Positions 1-7,425 of a DNA stretch of 10,490 nucleotides are shown here, piece after piece. A model generated the notes under the pieces. It was given only the letters and a program-made list of their open reading frames with translations. It did not search any database and was not told the DNA's origin. Each line of letters opens with the position of its first letter. Position 1 is the stretch's first letter. A program made the translations under genes and the position numbers. This DNA is from an uncultured Clostridia bacterium (GTDB lineage Bacteria; Bacillota; Clostridia; Oscillospirales; Acutalibacteraceae), in NCBI GenBank assembly GCA_946002045.1, contig CAMFYM010000048.1, positions 1 through 10,490 of the forward strand, given 5' to 3'.

Positions 1-1
1 C

Positions 2-10
2 TGTTATAAT
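2..10 (+). promoter_or_regulatory. Extended -10 promoter element
   Basis: Bases 5-10 read TATAAT and are preceded by TG at 2-3, giving a perfect extended -10 element (TGnTATAAT) for the housekeeping sigma factor. Transcription would begin near base 17, about 23 bases before the lipoprotein start. The matching -35 region, if any, lies upstream of the window. An extended -10 can work with a weak -35. This is the best candidate for driving the long gene cluster that follows. Confidence 0.6.
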
Positions 11-26
11 GTTAGATATATGTGAA

Positions 27-35
27 AAGGGGTGA
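27..35 (+). promoter_or_regulatory. Ribosome binding site deciding the lipoprotein start
   Basis: AAGGGGTGA at 27-35 resembles the consensus AGGAGGTGA and sits just before ATG at 40. It lies inside the longer frame that begins with GTG at 22, so it favours ATG 40 as the true start. That start also gives a clean lipoprotein signal peptide. Confidence 0.75.
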
Positions 36-39
36 CAAA

Positions 40-1347
40 ATGAAAAAAATAAGATTAGTGCTTTTAGTGCTTATTTTGTCACTTTTGTTAACCTCTTGCA
101 GTAGCTTTCGTTTATCAACATCTATTGAGGATTTAATATCTCCCGTTTCACCAAGTGGTGATAATGCAGGAGTCCAAAGCGCAGTTGACGAGTTTTGCAA
201 GTCGGGTTATTTAATAAAAATTCCAACCTCCGGTGATTACACAACATCATTTATTTTCAGAGATATAGATGGTGACAGTGAGGATGAGGCATTTGCCTTT
301 TATGAATCTAATTCTCAAAGAGGTACTGCCTGTATTGCGTTACTGAAAAAGGATAACAGAAAATGGTCTGTTATTGATAACATCGCAGGTGAGGGTGCAG
401 ATGTACGGTCAGTTGATTTTAGTGATATAAACGGTGATGGCAGGGAGGAAATACTTGTTTGCTGGAGTCTTATTTCAAAATCAAGCAACTATAAGTTTTG
501 TGGCTATAATATAACTCAAAAGGATGACGCCTTTAAGCTTAAGGCAATATCAAATCCAATTACAGCAGGGGATTTTGTTTGTGCCGATTTGAATAATGAT
601 GGCGTTAATGAGGCAGTTGTATTCAGCACAGGCACATCTTCCCAGTCACCGACAGCAAGGCTTTATTCATTTAAGGATAATAAAAAATCACTCCTTGGCG
701 AAACAAAGCTTGACAGCACAATTATTTCCTTTGAAAACATTATTGTGGGCAAAACCGACGAGGGTGTCAGTATTTATGCAGATGCCTTAAAGTCAGACGG
801 TAACTCAATGGTAACGGAGCTGCTTTATTGGTCAAATTATTATGATTCCATTGTTTCTCCGTTTTACAGCTACAATACCGGCAGAACAAAGGATACAAGT
901 CGTTCAAGCCTTATAGAATGTAAGGATATAAATTCAGACGATGTTATTGAGATTCCGTTAGACAAAAGTATTTCGGGAATGCCAAAGCACATTACTGCTC
1001 AAAGCTGGGTGGTGTATGAAAATACAGTGCTCAATCACAAATGCTATACCTATTCCTGCAAAAGAGACGGCTATTCACTTTTAGTTGATGATAGCAGATT
1101 TTCAAAATTATCAGTTAAATATGATAGCGATAGCAGGAGGCTTTCCTTATATTCAACAAAAGATAATAAGGAATGTGTGAGCATAATAACGGTTATTAAA
1201 TCAGCCTATGATTCTCAGGCAGAGAGCTTAAAGGGCTACACACAGGTATTTGATAATTCAGGCTATATTTATCTTGCAAAGGTTAATTCTTCAGCAGATG
1301 TTAAATTCACTGTTGAGGAAATCGGAAATATGATAAAACCGTATTAA
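40..1347 (+). CDS. Lipoprotein with FG-GAP/VCBS-like repeats
   Basis: This is a predicted 435-residue lipoprotein anchored on the outer face of the membrane. Residues 1-20 form a lipoprotein signal peptide: MKKIR, a long Leu/Ile/Val core, then the lipobox LTSC with Cys20 as the lipidated residue. The mature part holds acidic loops spaced like FG-GAP/VCBS beta-propeller blades: DIDGDSEDE near residue 75, DINGDGREE near 129, DLNNDGVNE near 183, and a weaker DINSDD near 296. In that family such loops bind calcium between short beta strands. The C-terminal third has no motif I recognise. The gene lies 15 bases before a response regulator and kinase, so an accessory sensing or signal-modulating role is plausible, but that is inferred from position alone. 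A GTG at 22 could extend the frame by six residues; the ribosome binding site and signal peptide favour ATG 40. Lipoprotein: confident. Function: unknown. Confidence 0.85.
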   Translation: MKKIRLVLLVLILSLLLTSCSSFRLSTSIEDLISPVSPSGDNAGVQSAVDEFCKSGYLIKIPTSGDYTTSFIFRDIDGDSEDEAFAFYESNSQRGTACIALLKKDNRKWSVIDNIAGEGADVRSVDFSDINGDGREEILVCWSLISKSSNYKFCGYNITQKDDAFKLKAISNPITAGDFVCADLNNDGVNEAVVFSTGTSSQSPTARLYSFKDNKKSLLGETKLDSTIISFENIIVGKTDEGVSIYADALKSDGNSMVTELLYWSNYYDSIVSPFYSYNTGRTKDTSRSSLIECKDINSDDVIEIPLDKSISGMPKHITAQSWVVYENTVLNHKCYTYSCKRDGYSLLVDDSRFSKLSVKYDSDSRRLSLYSTKDNKECVSIITVIKSAYDSQAESLKGYTQVFDNSGYIYLAKVNSSADVKFTVEEIGNMIKPY

Positions 1348-1362
1348 GGGGAGGAAAATCAA

Positions 1363-2076
1363 ATGAAAAAAGTATTGGTAGCAGAGGACGAGGAGTCAAT
1401 CCGTGAGTTTATAGTTATCAATCTCACTCGTAGTGGATACGAGGTGGAGCAGGCAGAAAACGGTGCCGTTGCTCTTGAAAAGTTTTCAAAAGAGGGCAAC
1501 AATTTTGACGTAGCAATTCTCGATATAATGATGCCGGAGGTTGACGGTCTTACTGTTTGTAAGGAGCTTCGTAAGCGTTCATCTGATTTAGGTATCATTA
1601 TGCTTAGTGCCAAAACACAGGAAATGGACAAGGTTACAGGACTTTTGTTTGGTGCTGATGACTATGTTACAAAGCCCTTTTCTCCAAGTGAGCTAATGGC
1701 TCGTGTTGACGCAGTTTACAGACGAGTTGAAATGACCCGTGGATTTAGAAAGAATGATACAACCGGCGACAGCATTGTTCTTGATGAATTTGAGCTTAAC
1801 CTAAGGAACAGGACTCTTTCAAAGAACGGTGAGATTATTGAATTAACACAGGTTGAATTTCAGATTATTGAATATTTCTTCAAAAATCCAAATGCAGCCA
1901 TTTCAAGAACAGATATTCTTAAGACAGTTTGGGGTGCAAATTATTATGGCGATGAAAAAATTGTGGATGTTAATATTCGCCGATTAAGAATAAAAATTGA
2001 GGAAAATCCATCAAATCCAACAAGGCTTGTTACAATTTGGGGTCTTGGATATAAGTGGATAACAACAAAGCAGTAA
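1363..2076 (+). CDS. OmpR/PhoB-family response regulator
   Basis: This is a 237-residue two-component response regulator that should bind DNA as a transcription factor once phosphorylated by its kinase. The N-terminal receiver domain (residues 3-115) has the acidic pair E8/D9, the phospho-acceptor D54 in AILDIMMPEVDG, the switch residue S82 and the conserved K104 in DDYVTKPF. The C-terminal winged helix (about 135-235) has the usual recognition region VDVNIRRLRIKIEE and ends in TIWGLGYKW, a variant of the common TVRGxGYxF hairpin. A strong ribosome binding site (GGGGAGG, 1348-1354) sits 8 bases before the ATG. The cognate histidine kinase follows 19 bases downstream. The overall form is PhoB/WalR/PhoP-like, but the target genes cannot be deduced from this sequence, so no gene symbol is given. 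Confidence 0.95.
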   Translation: MKKVLVAEDEESIREFIVINLTRSGYEVEQAENGAVALEKFSKEGNNFDVAILDIMMPEVDGLTVCKELRKRSSDLGIIMLSAKTQEMDKVTGLLFGADDYVTKPFSPSELMARVDAVYRRVEMTRGFRKNDTTGDSIVLDEFELNLRNRTLSKNGEIIELTQVEFQIIEYFFKNPNAAISRTDILKTVWGANYYGDEKIVDVNIRRLRIKIEENPSNPTRLVTIWGLGYKWITTKQ

Positions 2077-2095
2077 TTTTTGGTAGGAAAAGGTA

Positions 2096-3628
2096 ATGAA
2101 AAAATTATTAGGCAAAAAACTTCATATTCCCAAGGTTGAAGGTATTACGCTGAGATGGCTTATTAACATTGTCGGTGTTATTGCTTTGTTTTTCATTATC
2201 GTTTTTATTTGCTCATCAGTAGCAATAAAAAGTCATTACTACTCTAATGTGGAGAGCATACTCAGCTCCGGTACATCGGCTACTGCTATTGATTATTTTT
2301 CTACTAATCTTGAATCGGGAGTAACTCTTGAGCAATCAGCCTCCGATTTTATTGACAGTTATAGCTACAAGGATAAAACTACAATTTGGATTATAGATAA
2401 TGACGGTGAAGTAATTTTTTCATCCAGTGGCTTTGCTATTGAAAAGCAGGAAATACCCGACTATAATCAAGCCTTATCTAATGCCGATAATACAGGCAAA
2501 TATATCGGCAAAATCAGTGGTGGCGAAAAGGTAATGGCAATATGCAGTGTCATTAAAAATCCCGACGGTGATATTATCGGTGCTGTCAGAGTTATGTCAT
2601 CCCTTAAGCAGGTTGATAATCAAATCAGCACAATGGTGTTTTTAATCTTTGTTGCACTTGTTATTGTTTTTGCAATTATAATTTTTTCAAATCTATTCTT
2701 TATCCGTTCAATCATTATTCCCGTTCAGGAGATTAACGAAACTACAAAGAAGATTTCCCAAGGCGATTATTCTGTCCGTATTGAGAAAAAATATAATGAC
2801 GAAATAGGTAATCTTTGTGATTCAATTAACTCTATGGCAGAGGAGATTTCTACTACGGATAAAATGAAAAATGATTTTATCTCTACTATTTCTCACGAGC
2901 TTAGAACTCCGTTAACATCAATTAAGGGCTGGGGCGAAACCTTGACCTTTGGTGCAGATGAAAGCGTTGACGAGGTTACAAGAAAGGGACTTGAGGTTAT
3001 TGTTAAAGAGGCAGGCAGGCTTGAGGGCTTTGTGGAGGAGCTTCTTGATTTCTCAAGACTTCAAAGCGGCAGGATGAATTTGAAGCTTGCAAAAACCGAT
3101 GTATTTGCCGAGCTTGACGAAACTGTTTTTACCTTCCGTGAAAGAGCAATGCGTGAGGGTATCGAGGTTAAGTACAGTATTCCGGAGGTGCCTGCTATTG
3201 CCAATGCAGATGCAAACAGATTAAAGCAGGTATTTATGAATATACTTGATAATGCACTTAAGTATTCCCGTTCTCCCAGCAAGATTTTTGTTAAGGCACA
3301 GTTTGAAAAATTTGACGACGGCGACTTTATCAGCATAGCAATAGCAGATCAGGGCTGTGGAATAAGCAAAGAGGATTTACCTCATGTAAAGGATAAGTTC
3401 TATAAAGCAAATGTTTCGGTGCGTGGCTCAGGCATTGGCCTTGCAGTTACAAACGAAATTATAAATTTGCATAACGGCAGGCTTGATATTGCAAGTGAGG
3501 AGGGCAAGGGTACACTTGTTACCATTTATCTTCCTGTATTAAGTGCACCAAGTAAAAATGAGCTTAATGATATTAAAGAAAATCCCGATGATGCAGAGAT
3601 AAATATGGGCGTTGAAATGAAAGGTTAA
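2096..3628 (+). CDS. Membrane sensor histidine kinase with HAMP domain
   Basis: This is a 510-residue membrane sensor kinase, the likely partner of the preceding response regulator. Transmembrane helix 1 spans about residues 22-44 and helix 2 about 178-204. The extracytoplasmic part between them (45-177) has a Cache/PAS-like look (WIIDNDGEVIFSSSG, then GDIIGAVRVMSS). A HAMP domain follows (about 201-254), then HisKA with the phospho-acceptor H267 in SHELRTPLTSIKGWGE. The ATPase domain has the N box NILDNALKYS (N386), the G1 box DQGCGI (418-423), an F-box-like KFYKA and the G2 box GSGIGLA (444-450). The stretch between the F box and G2 is a few residues shorter than in many PhoR-type kinases, so the ATP lid is compact. 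All core catalytic motifs are present. The ribosome binding site is AGGAAAAGG (2085-2093). An acidic tail of about 30 residues ends the protein. The signal is unknown. Confidence 0.95.
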   Translation: MKKLLGKKLHIPKVEGITLRWLINIVGVIALFFIIVFICSSVAIKSHYYSNVESILSSGTSATAIDYFSTNLESGVTLEQSASDFIDSYSYKDKTTIWIIDNDGEVIFSSSGFAIEKQEIPDYNQALSNADNTGKYIGKISGGEKVMAICSVIKNPDGDIIGAVRVMSSLKQVDNQISTMVFLIFVALVIVFAIIIFSNLFFIRSIIIPVQEINETTKKISQGDYSVRIEKKYNDEIGNLCDSINSMAEEISTTDKMKNDFISTISHELRTPLTSIKGWGETLTFGADESVDEVTRKGLEVIVKEAGRLEGFVEELLDFSRLQSGRMNLKLAKTDVFAELDETVFTFRERAMREGIEVKYSIPEVPAIANADANRLKQVFMNILDNALKYSRSPSKIFVKAQFEKFDDGDFISIAIADQGCGISKEDLPHVKDKFYKANVSVRGSGIGLAVTNEIINLHNGRLDIASEEGKGTLVTIYLPVLSAPSKNELNDIKENPDDAEINMGVEMKG

Positions 3629-3632
3629 GTAA

Positions 3633-4604
3633 ATGAGTGATAAAAAAATACATAAAACCTCTGTGGGTGGTCAGGCACTTATAGAGGGTATTATGATGCA
3701 GGGGCCAAAGGGTGTGGCAACTGCTGTTAGAAAATCCGATGGCGATATTGTAGTTAAGCACCACGATGTTAAACACGCAAAGGATAAGTGTAAGCTTTTG
3801 GGGCTTCCTGTAATTCGTGGTGTAGTCGGATTTATTGAGTCAATGATATTAGGCTACAAAATGCTTATGTATTCAGCAGAGGCATCCGGTATGGAGGATT
3901 TAGACGATGTTGAAATGAATAAGCTTGAAAAGTGGCTTACCGATAAATTAGGCGATAAATTTATGGATATTATTATGGGCATTGCAACTGTTCTTGGCTT
4001 TGCTCTTGCATTTGTAATATTCTTTTATCTGCCTGTTTTGGCTTTCAATAGGCTTAATGCATGGACAGACGGTGCTTTAACCTCTTGGCAGGGTACTATT
4101 GAGGGTGTGTTAAAAATAGTTATTTTTGTTGTTTACATCGCTCTTGTCAGTCAAATGAAGGATATTAAGCGAACATTTATGTATCACGGCGCAGAGCATA
4201 AAACTATTGCTTGCTATGAGGCAGGTATTGAGCTTACAGTTGAAAATGTAAAAAAATGCTGTCGTTTTCATCCAAGGTGTGGAACATCCTTTATTTTTGT
4301 AATGTTGATATTCAGTATTGTATTTAGCACAATTCTTTCAAAAATATTCCCTGCTATTGCAACAATAAGGGTACTTTGGATGCTTTTAAAGCTTGCATTT
4401 ATTCCTATTGTTATGGGGGTTGGATATGAATTTATCAAATATGCAGGAAGGCACGATAACGCCTTTGTTAGGGTGCTTTCTGCTCCCGGCTTGTGGATGC
4501 AAAGGCTTACAACAAAGGAGCCTGACGACGAGATTATCGAGGTTGGTATTGAATCCTTAAAGGCTGTTATTACCGATAATCCGGAGGATGATGAAATCAA
4601 ATGA
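3633..4604 (+). CDS. DUF1385 family membrane protein (YqhQ-like)
   Basis: This is a 323-residue protein of the DUF1385/YqhQ family (COG3872), a conserved membrane family of Firmicutes without a firmly established reaction. Diagnostic stretches are the N-terminal SVGGQALIEGIMMQGP (10-25), the central MYHGAEHKTIACYEAG (183-198) and HPRCGTSF (213-220). The last two concentrate His, Glu and Cys (H185, E188, H189, H213, C216), and the family has been described as possibly metal-dependent. Hydrophobic segments lie near 112-134, 157-173, 218-238 and 244-265. The start codon is 4 bases after the kinase stop, with GAAAGG (3619-3624) as ribosome binding site inside the end of the kinase gene. The stop overlaps the start of prmC by 4 bases. 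A DUF1385-prmC pair is a familiar arrangement in Clostridia, often with prfA nearby; no prfA is present here. Confidence 0.9.
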   Translation: MSDKKIHKTSVGGQALIEGIMMQGPKGVATAVRKSDGDIVVKHHDVKHAKDKCKLLGLPVIRGVVGFIESMILGYKMLMYSAEASGMEDLDDVEMNKLEKWLTDKLGDKFMDIIMGIATVLGFALAFVIFFYLPVLAFNRLNAWTDGALTSWQGTIEGVLKIVIFVVYIALVSQMKDIKRTFMYHGAEHKTIACYEAGIELTVENVKKCCRFHPRCGTSFIFVMLIFSIVFSTILSKIFPAIATIRVLWMLLKLAFIPIVMGVGYEFIKYAGRHDNAFVRVLSAPGLWMQRLTTKEPDDEIIEVGIESLKAVITDNPEDDEIK

Positions 4605-5422
4605 CAGTTAAGGAAGCATATAGCTACGGTGTCAGCTTTCTTTCAGGCAACGGTGTTGACGAATCGGAGTTTAAGTCACTTTGTGTAGTTTGCCATTTGG
4701 CAGGTATAAGTAACAGCCAATTTCATTCTCATCAAAATGACGAAATAATTATGAGCAGATTTGCCGATATGCTTTGGAGGCTTAAAACAGGTGAACCACT
4801 CCAGTATGTTTTAGGTAAATGGGACTTTTATGACAGTGAGTTTTATGTTGGTAAGGGTGTCTTAATCCCAAGACCTGAAACAGAGGAGCTTGTTGATTTG
4901 GCAATTAAGCATATAAAAGCATTAGGCAAGTGTGTAGTCTATGATTTGTGTGCAGGTTCAGGATGTATAGGTGTTAGTATAGCAAAGGCGTGTCCTAACG
5001 CAACCGTTTATATGATTGAAAAAAGCCGTGAGGCTATGACTTATTTAATTAAAAATTCTAATGGGATTGATAATGCAAAGCCTGTTTGTGCCGATATAAT
5101 AACTTATAAAGCAGATGCAAAGGCAGATATTATTATTTCCAATCCACCGTATATAAAATCACGTGATGTTGCATCCTTACAAAAAGAGGTGTTGCTGGAG
5201 CCTGTAATGGCACTTGACGGTGGAGAGGACGGACTTGATTTTTACAGAATTATCAATGATAAATGGTCAGGTGTAATGAACGATAATGCACATCTTTTCC
5301 TTGAAATAGGTAATGAGCAGGGCGAGAGTATATTAGATGTTCTTACCAATTTTTCCTCAATAAATGTAATTAAAGATATGTACGGTAACGATAGAATTGT
5401 TACTGCTGTTAAGAAAGGTTGA
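4601..5422 (+). CDS. prmC: Peptide chain release factor N5-glutamine methyltransferase
   Basis: PrmC (HemK) uses S-adenosylmethionine to methylate the glutamine of the GGQ motif in release factors RF1 and RF2, raising termination efficiency in the cytoplasm. The 273 residues match the family's usual length. An N-terminal helical substrate-binding domain (1-75) leads to a Rossmann methyltransferase domain. Visible signatures are the linker LIPRPETEELV (88-98), the SAM-binding loop DLCAGSGCIGVSIA (115-128), the catalytic NPPY (181-184) that binds the target glutamine amide, and EPVMALDGGEDGL (200-212). The start is an ATGA overlap with the DUF1385 gene, which implies coupled translation; GGAGG lies a little far upstream at 4583-4587. 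The usual partner prfA is not next to it. Nothing is missing or broken. Confidence 0.95.
   Translation: MTVKEAYSYGVSFLSGNGVDESEFKSLCVVCHLAGISNSQFHSHQNDEIIMSRFADMLWRLKTGEPLQYVLGKWDFYDSEFYVGKGVLIPRPETEELVDLAIKHIKALGKCVVYDLCAGSGCIGVSIAKACPNATVYMIEKSREAMTYLIKNSNGIDNAKPVCADIITYKADAKADIIISNPPYIKSRDVASLQKEVLLEPVMALDGGEDGLDFYRIINDKWSGVMNDNAHLFLEIGNEQGESILDVLTNFSSINVIKDMYGNDRIVTAVKKG
5412..5418 (+). promoter_or_regulatory. Ribosome binding site deciding the M50 protease start
   Basis: AGAAAGG at 5412-5418, inside the last codons of prmC, lies 8 bases before ATG 5427. A TTG in the same frame at 5397 would add ten residues but has no comparable site upstream, so ATG 5427 is preferred. Confidence 0.6.
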
Positions 5423-5426
5423 TTTT

Positions 5427-6104
5427 ATGTCAAGATTTTCATATATGATAAGTCTTGTTAGGGAGGGTGACTACCTGACCTTTGCAGTGCTTATTTTATC
5501 CACCTGCTTTGTTGTATTTTGCTGTGGACCTATTCATGAGTTTGCTCACGCATATGCAGCATATAAGTGTGGTGACGATACGGCAAAAATGCAAGGAAGA
5601 TTAACAATAAATCCCTTTGCACACCTTGATTTTATCGGAACCTTGATGATATTCTTTTTCGGTATCGGTTATGCAAAGCCTGTACCTGTTAACCCTGCAA
5701 GGCTTAAGCACCCAAGGAGAGATATGGCACTTGTTTCCTTGGCAGGTCCTACATCTAATCTTTTAATGGCGCTTGTGGCAGTATGGCTTAGGTATATACT
5801 GCTTGCAATAGGTCAGGGTAATATTATTTTTAATTCACTGGCATATTTCTTTTATCTTGCAGCAGAGATTAACATAATGCTTTGTGTGTTTAATTTCCTG
5901 CCGATACCTCCTCTTGACGGTTCAAAAATATTTTCTGCAATTTTACCGGACAAAATTTATTTTAAAATTATGTCCTATGACAGATATATTATGATAGGCG
6001 TTATGATTTTGCTGTTTACAGGCTTGCTCACAAGACCTATATCATGGCTTGCAGATTTACTAATGCGTCTAATTTCAATTATTCCTGCTTTAATTTTCGG
6101 GTGA
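5427..6104 (+). CDS. Site-2-type membrane metalloprotease (M50 family)
   Basis: This is a 225-residue polytopic membrane protein of the M50/site-2 protease family (COG1994, SpoIVFB-like core), which cuts substrates inside or near the membrane using zinc. The zinc-binding HExxH motif is H37-E-F-A-H41, placed in the first hydrophobic helix. The third zinc ligand motif is NFLPIPPLDGSKIF (156-169), with D164. The intervening stretch GYAKPVPVNP (81-90) and the LAGPTSNLLMA helix (105-115) are typical of this subgroup. Hydrophobic segments lie near 17-45, 64-84, 98-128, 136-160 and 186-203. There is no PDZ or CBS domain, so this is a minimal single-core member. The substrate is unknown; proteins of this type are found in many Firmicutes genomes and are not necessarily linked to sporulation. 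The gene starts 4 bases after prmC and ends 3 bases before scpA. Confidence 0.9.
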   Translation: MSRFSYMISLVREGDYLTFAVLILSTCFVVFCCGPIHEFAHAYAAYKCGDDTAKMQGRLTINPFAHLDFIGTLMIFFFGIGYAKPVPVNPARLKHPRRDMALVSLAGPTSNLLMALVAVWLRYILLAIGQGNIIFNSLAYFFYLAAEINIMLCVFNFLPIPPLDGSKIFSAILPDKIYFKIMSYDRYIMIGVMILLFTGLLTRPISWLADLLMRLISIIPALIFG

Positions 6105-6107
6105 TTT

Positions 6108-6830
6108 ATGGAACAGATAAATTATAAAATAGATGTGTTTGAGGGACCGATGGACCTTCTGCTTCATCTTATTTCTAAGCATAAATTGAATATTAACGAT
6201 ATTCCCATAGTAGAGCTTGTTAATCAGTATTTGGATTATGTAAGACAAATGCAGCAGCAGGATTTTGATGTTGCAGGTGAGTTTCTTGAAATGGCAGCAA
6301 GATTGATTTACATTAAAACGGTTTCGCTGTTGCCAAAGCATGAGGAAGCAGAAATTCTTAAGAAAGAGCTAACAGGCGAATTGATAGAATACCGTGACTG
6401 TAAGTTGATGGCAGAAAAGCTTTCACAGCAGACCGACGGCTTTAACCGTTTTGTTCGTCCTGCACAGGAGGGATATGTTAATTACGATTACGAGCGCTTT
6501 CATGAGGGAGAGGAGCTGCTTAATGCTTATATAAACGCAGCAGGTCGAGGCAGGAGAAGACTACCACCTCCACTCGATTCCTTTAAGGTGATAGTTGCCA
6601 AAAAATTTGTGGCAGTTGCTACAAAGGTCAGCACTGTTTTGCGTAAGCTTTGGGGTGGCAAAAAGGTTAAATTCCTTTCATTATTTCAGGATGCACAATC
6701 AAAAAGCGATATTGTTGCAACCTTCCTTGCAGTTCTTGAGCTTGCAAAATCAAAGAAAATTACCATTGAGGGTGAAATGAATAACCCGTCAGTACAAATT
6801 ATAAATGAGGTAAACGATATTGAGCAGTAA
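6108..6830 (+). CDS. scpA: Segregation and condensation protein A (kleisin)
   Basis: ScpA is the kleisin subunit of the SMC-ScpA-ScpB condensin. It bridges the two SMC heads and helps fold and segregate newly replicated chromosomes. The 240-residue protein has the diagnostic N-terminal stretch FEGPMDLLLHLISKHKLNI (11-29), which packs on the SMC neck, and the second helix with AGEFLEMAARLIYIKTVSLLP (56-76). A central linker (about 100-155) binds ScpB, and a C-terminal winged helix (about 160-225, ending in SKKITIEGEM) contacts the other SMC head. The length is normal. The start ATG is 3 bases after the protease stop and has only a weak GGGTGA upstream, so its translation probably depends on coupling. 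The end overlaps scpB by 11 bases. The smc gene is not in the window. Confidence 0.95.
   Translation: MEQINYKIDVFEGPMDLLLHLISKHKLNINDIPIVELVNQYLDYVRQMQQQDFDVAGEFLEMAARLIYIKTVSLLPKHEEAEILKKELTGELIEYRDCKLMAEKLSQQTDGFNRFVRPAQEGYVNYDYERFHEGEELLNAYINAAGRGRRRLPPPLDSFKVIVAKKFVAVATKVSTVLRKLWGGKKVKFLSLFQDAQSKSDIVATFLAVLELAKSKKITIEGEMNNPSVQIINEVNDIEQ
6806..6810 (+). promoter_or_regulatory. Ribosome binding site supporting a TTG start for scpB
   Basis: TGAGG at 6806-6810, within the end of scpA, is 9 bases before the TTG at 6820. The next in-frame ATG (6856-6858 region) has no such site and would cut into the first helix of ScpB. The TTG start is therefore preferred. Confidence 0.55.
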
Positions 6831-7425
6831 TAATATTTTAGCATCAATTGAGGCAATGCTGTTTGCAGCAGGCGACCCTGTTGAGCCTGTAAAGCTTGCA
6901 GAGGTGCTTGATATAGATGTGGAAAATGTAATAAAAATGCTTGGCCATCTTGAAGCAATGTATGACGAAAATGACAGTGGCTTAAGACTGATTCGTATAG
7001 ACGGCAAGTATCAGCTTTGTACCCGTGAGGAATACAGCGAGGAGGTTAGGGGACTTCTTGAAATAAAAAAGAATACTCCCTTAAGTCAGGCAGCCTTTGA
7101 GGTTCTCGCCATTGTTGCATATAACAAAACTGTTACTCGCTCATTTATTGAGCAAATCAGAGGTGTTGATTGCTCAGGCTCACTTTCCAACCTGATTCAA
7201 AAGGGTTTGGTGGAGGAAAAGGGCAGACTTGACCTGCCGGGCAGACCTCTTGTTTACGGTACTACCGACAGATTTTTGAGGTGTTTTTCCCTTAACAGTC
7301 TTGACGATTTACCTGATTTGCCTGAGGACGCAGAGAACAAGGATGACAGCCAAACATCGTTGTTTGAAAACGGCGAAGAACAGTCAGAGGTTGACGCAGA
7401 TGTTATTCAGGAGGATAACGAATAA
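6820..7425 (+). CDS. scpB: Segregation and condensation protein B
   Basis: ScpB binds as a dimer to the central part of ScpA in the SMC condensin and helps control the complex. The 201 residues form two winged-helix domains: about 5-75, starting ILASIEAMLFAAGDPVE, and about 85-160, containing LAIVAYNKTVTRSFIEQIRG and the strongly conserved PGRPLVYGTTDRFL (140-153). A strongly acidic, low-complexity tail (160-201) follows, as is common in this family. Translation starts at TTG within the last codons of scpA, an 11-base overlap that suggests coupled synthesis in fixed proportion. The stop shares one base with the start of the next gene (TAATG). Confidence 0.95.
   Translation: MSSNNILASIEAMLFAAGDPVEPVKLAEVLDIDVENVIKMLGHLEAMYDENDSGLRLIRIDGKYQLCTREEYSEEVRGLLEIKKNTPLSQAAFEVLAIVAYNKTVTRSFIEQIRGVDCSGSLSNLIQKGLVEEKGRLDLPGRPLVYGTTDRFLRCFSLNSLDDLPDLPEDAENKDDSQTSLFENGEEQSEVDADVIQEDNE

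Noticed and set aside
4268..4600. Open frame of 110 codons on the minus strand
   Set aside because: It is fully antisense to the well-supported DUF1385 gene, with Ser/Ile-rich composition expected from reversed coding sequence.
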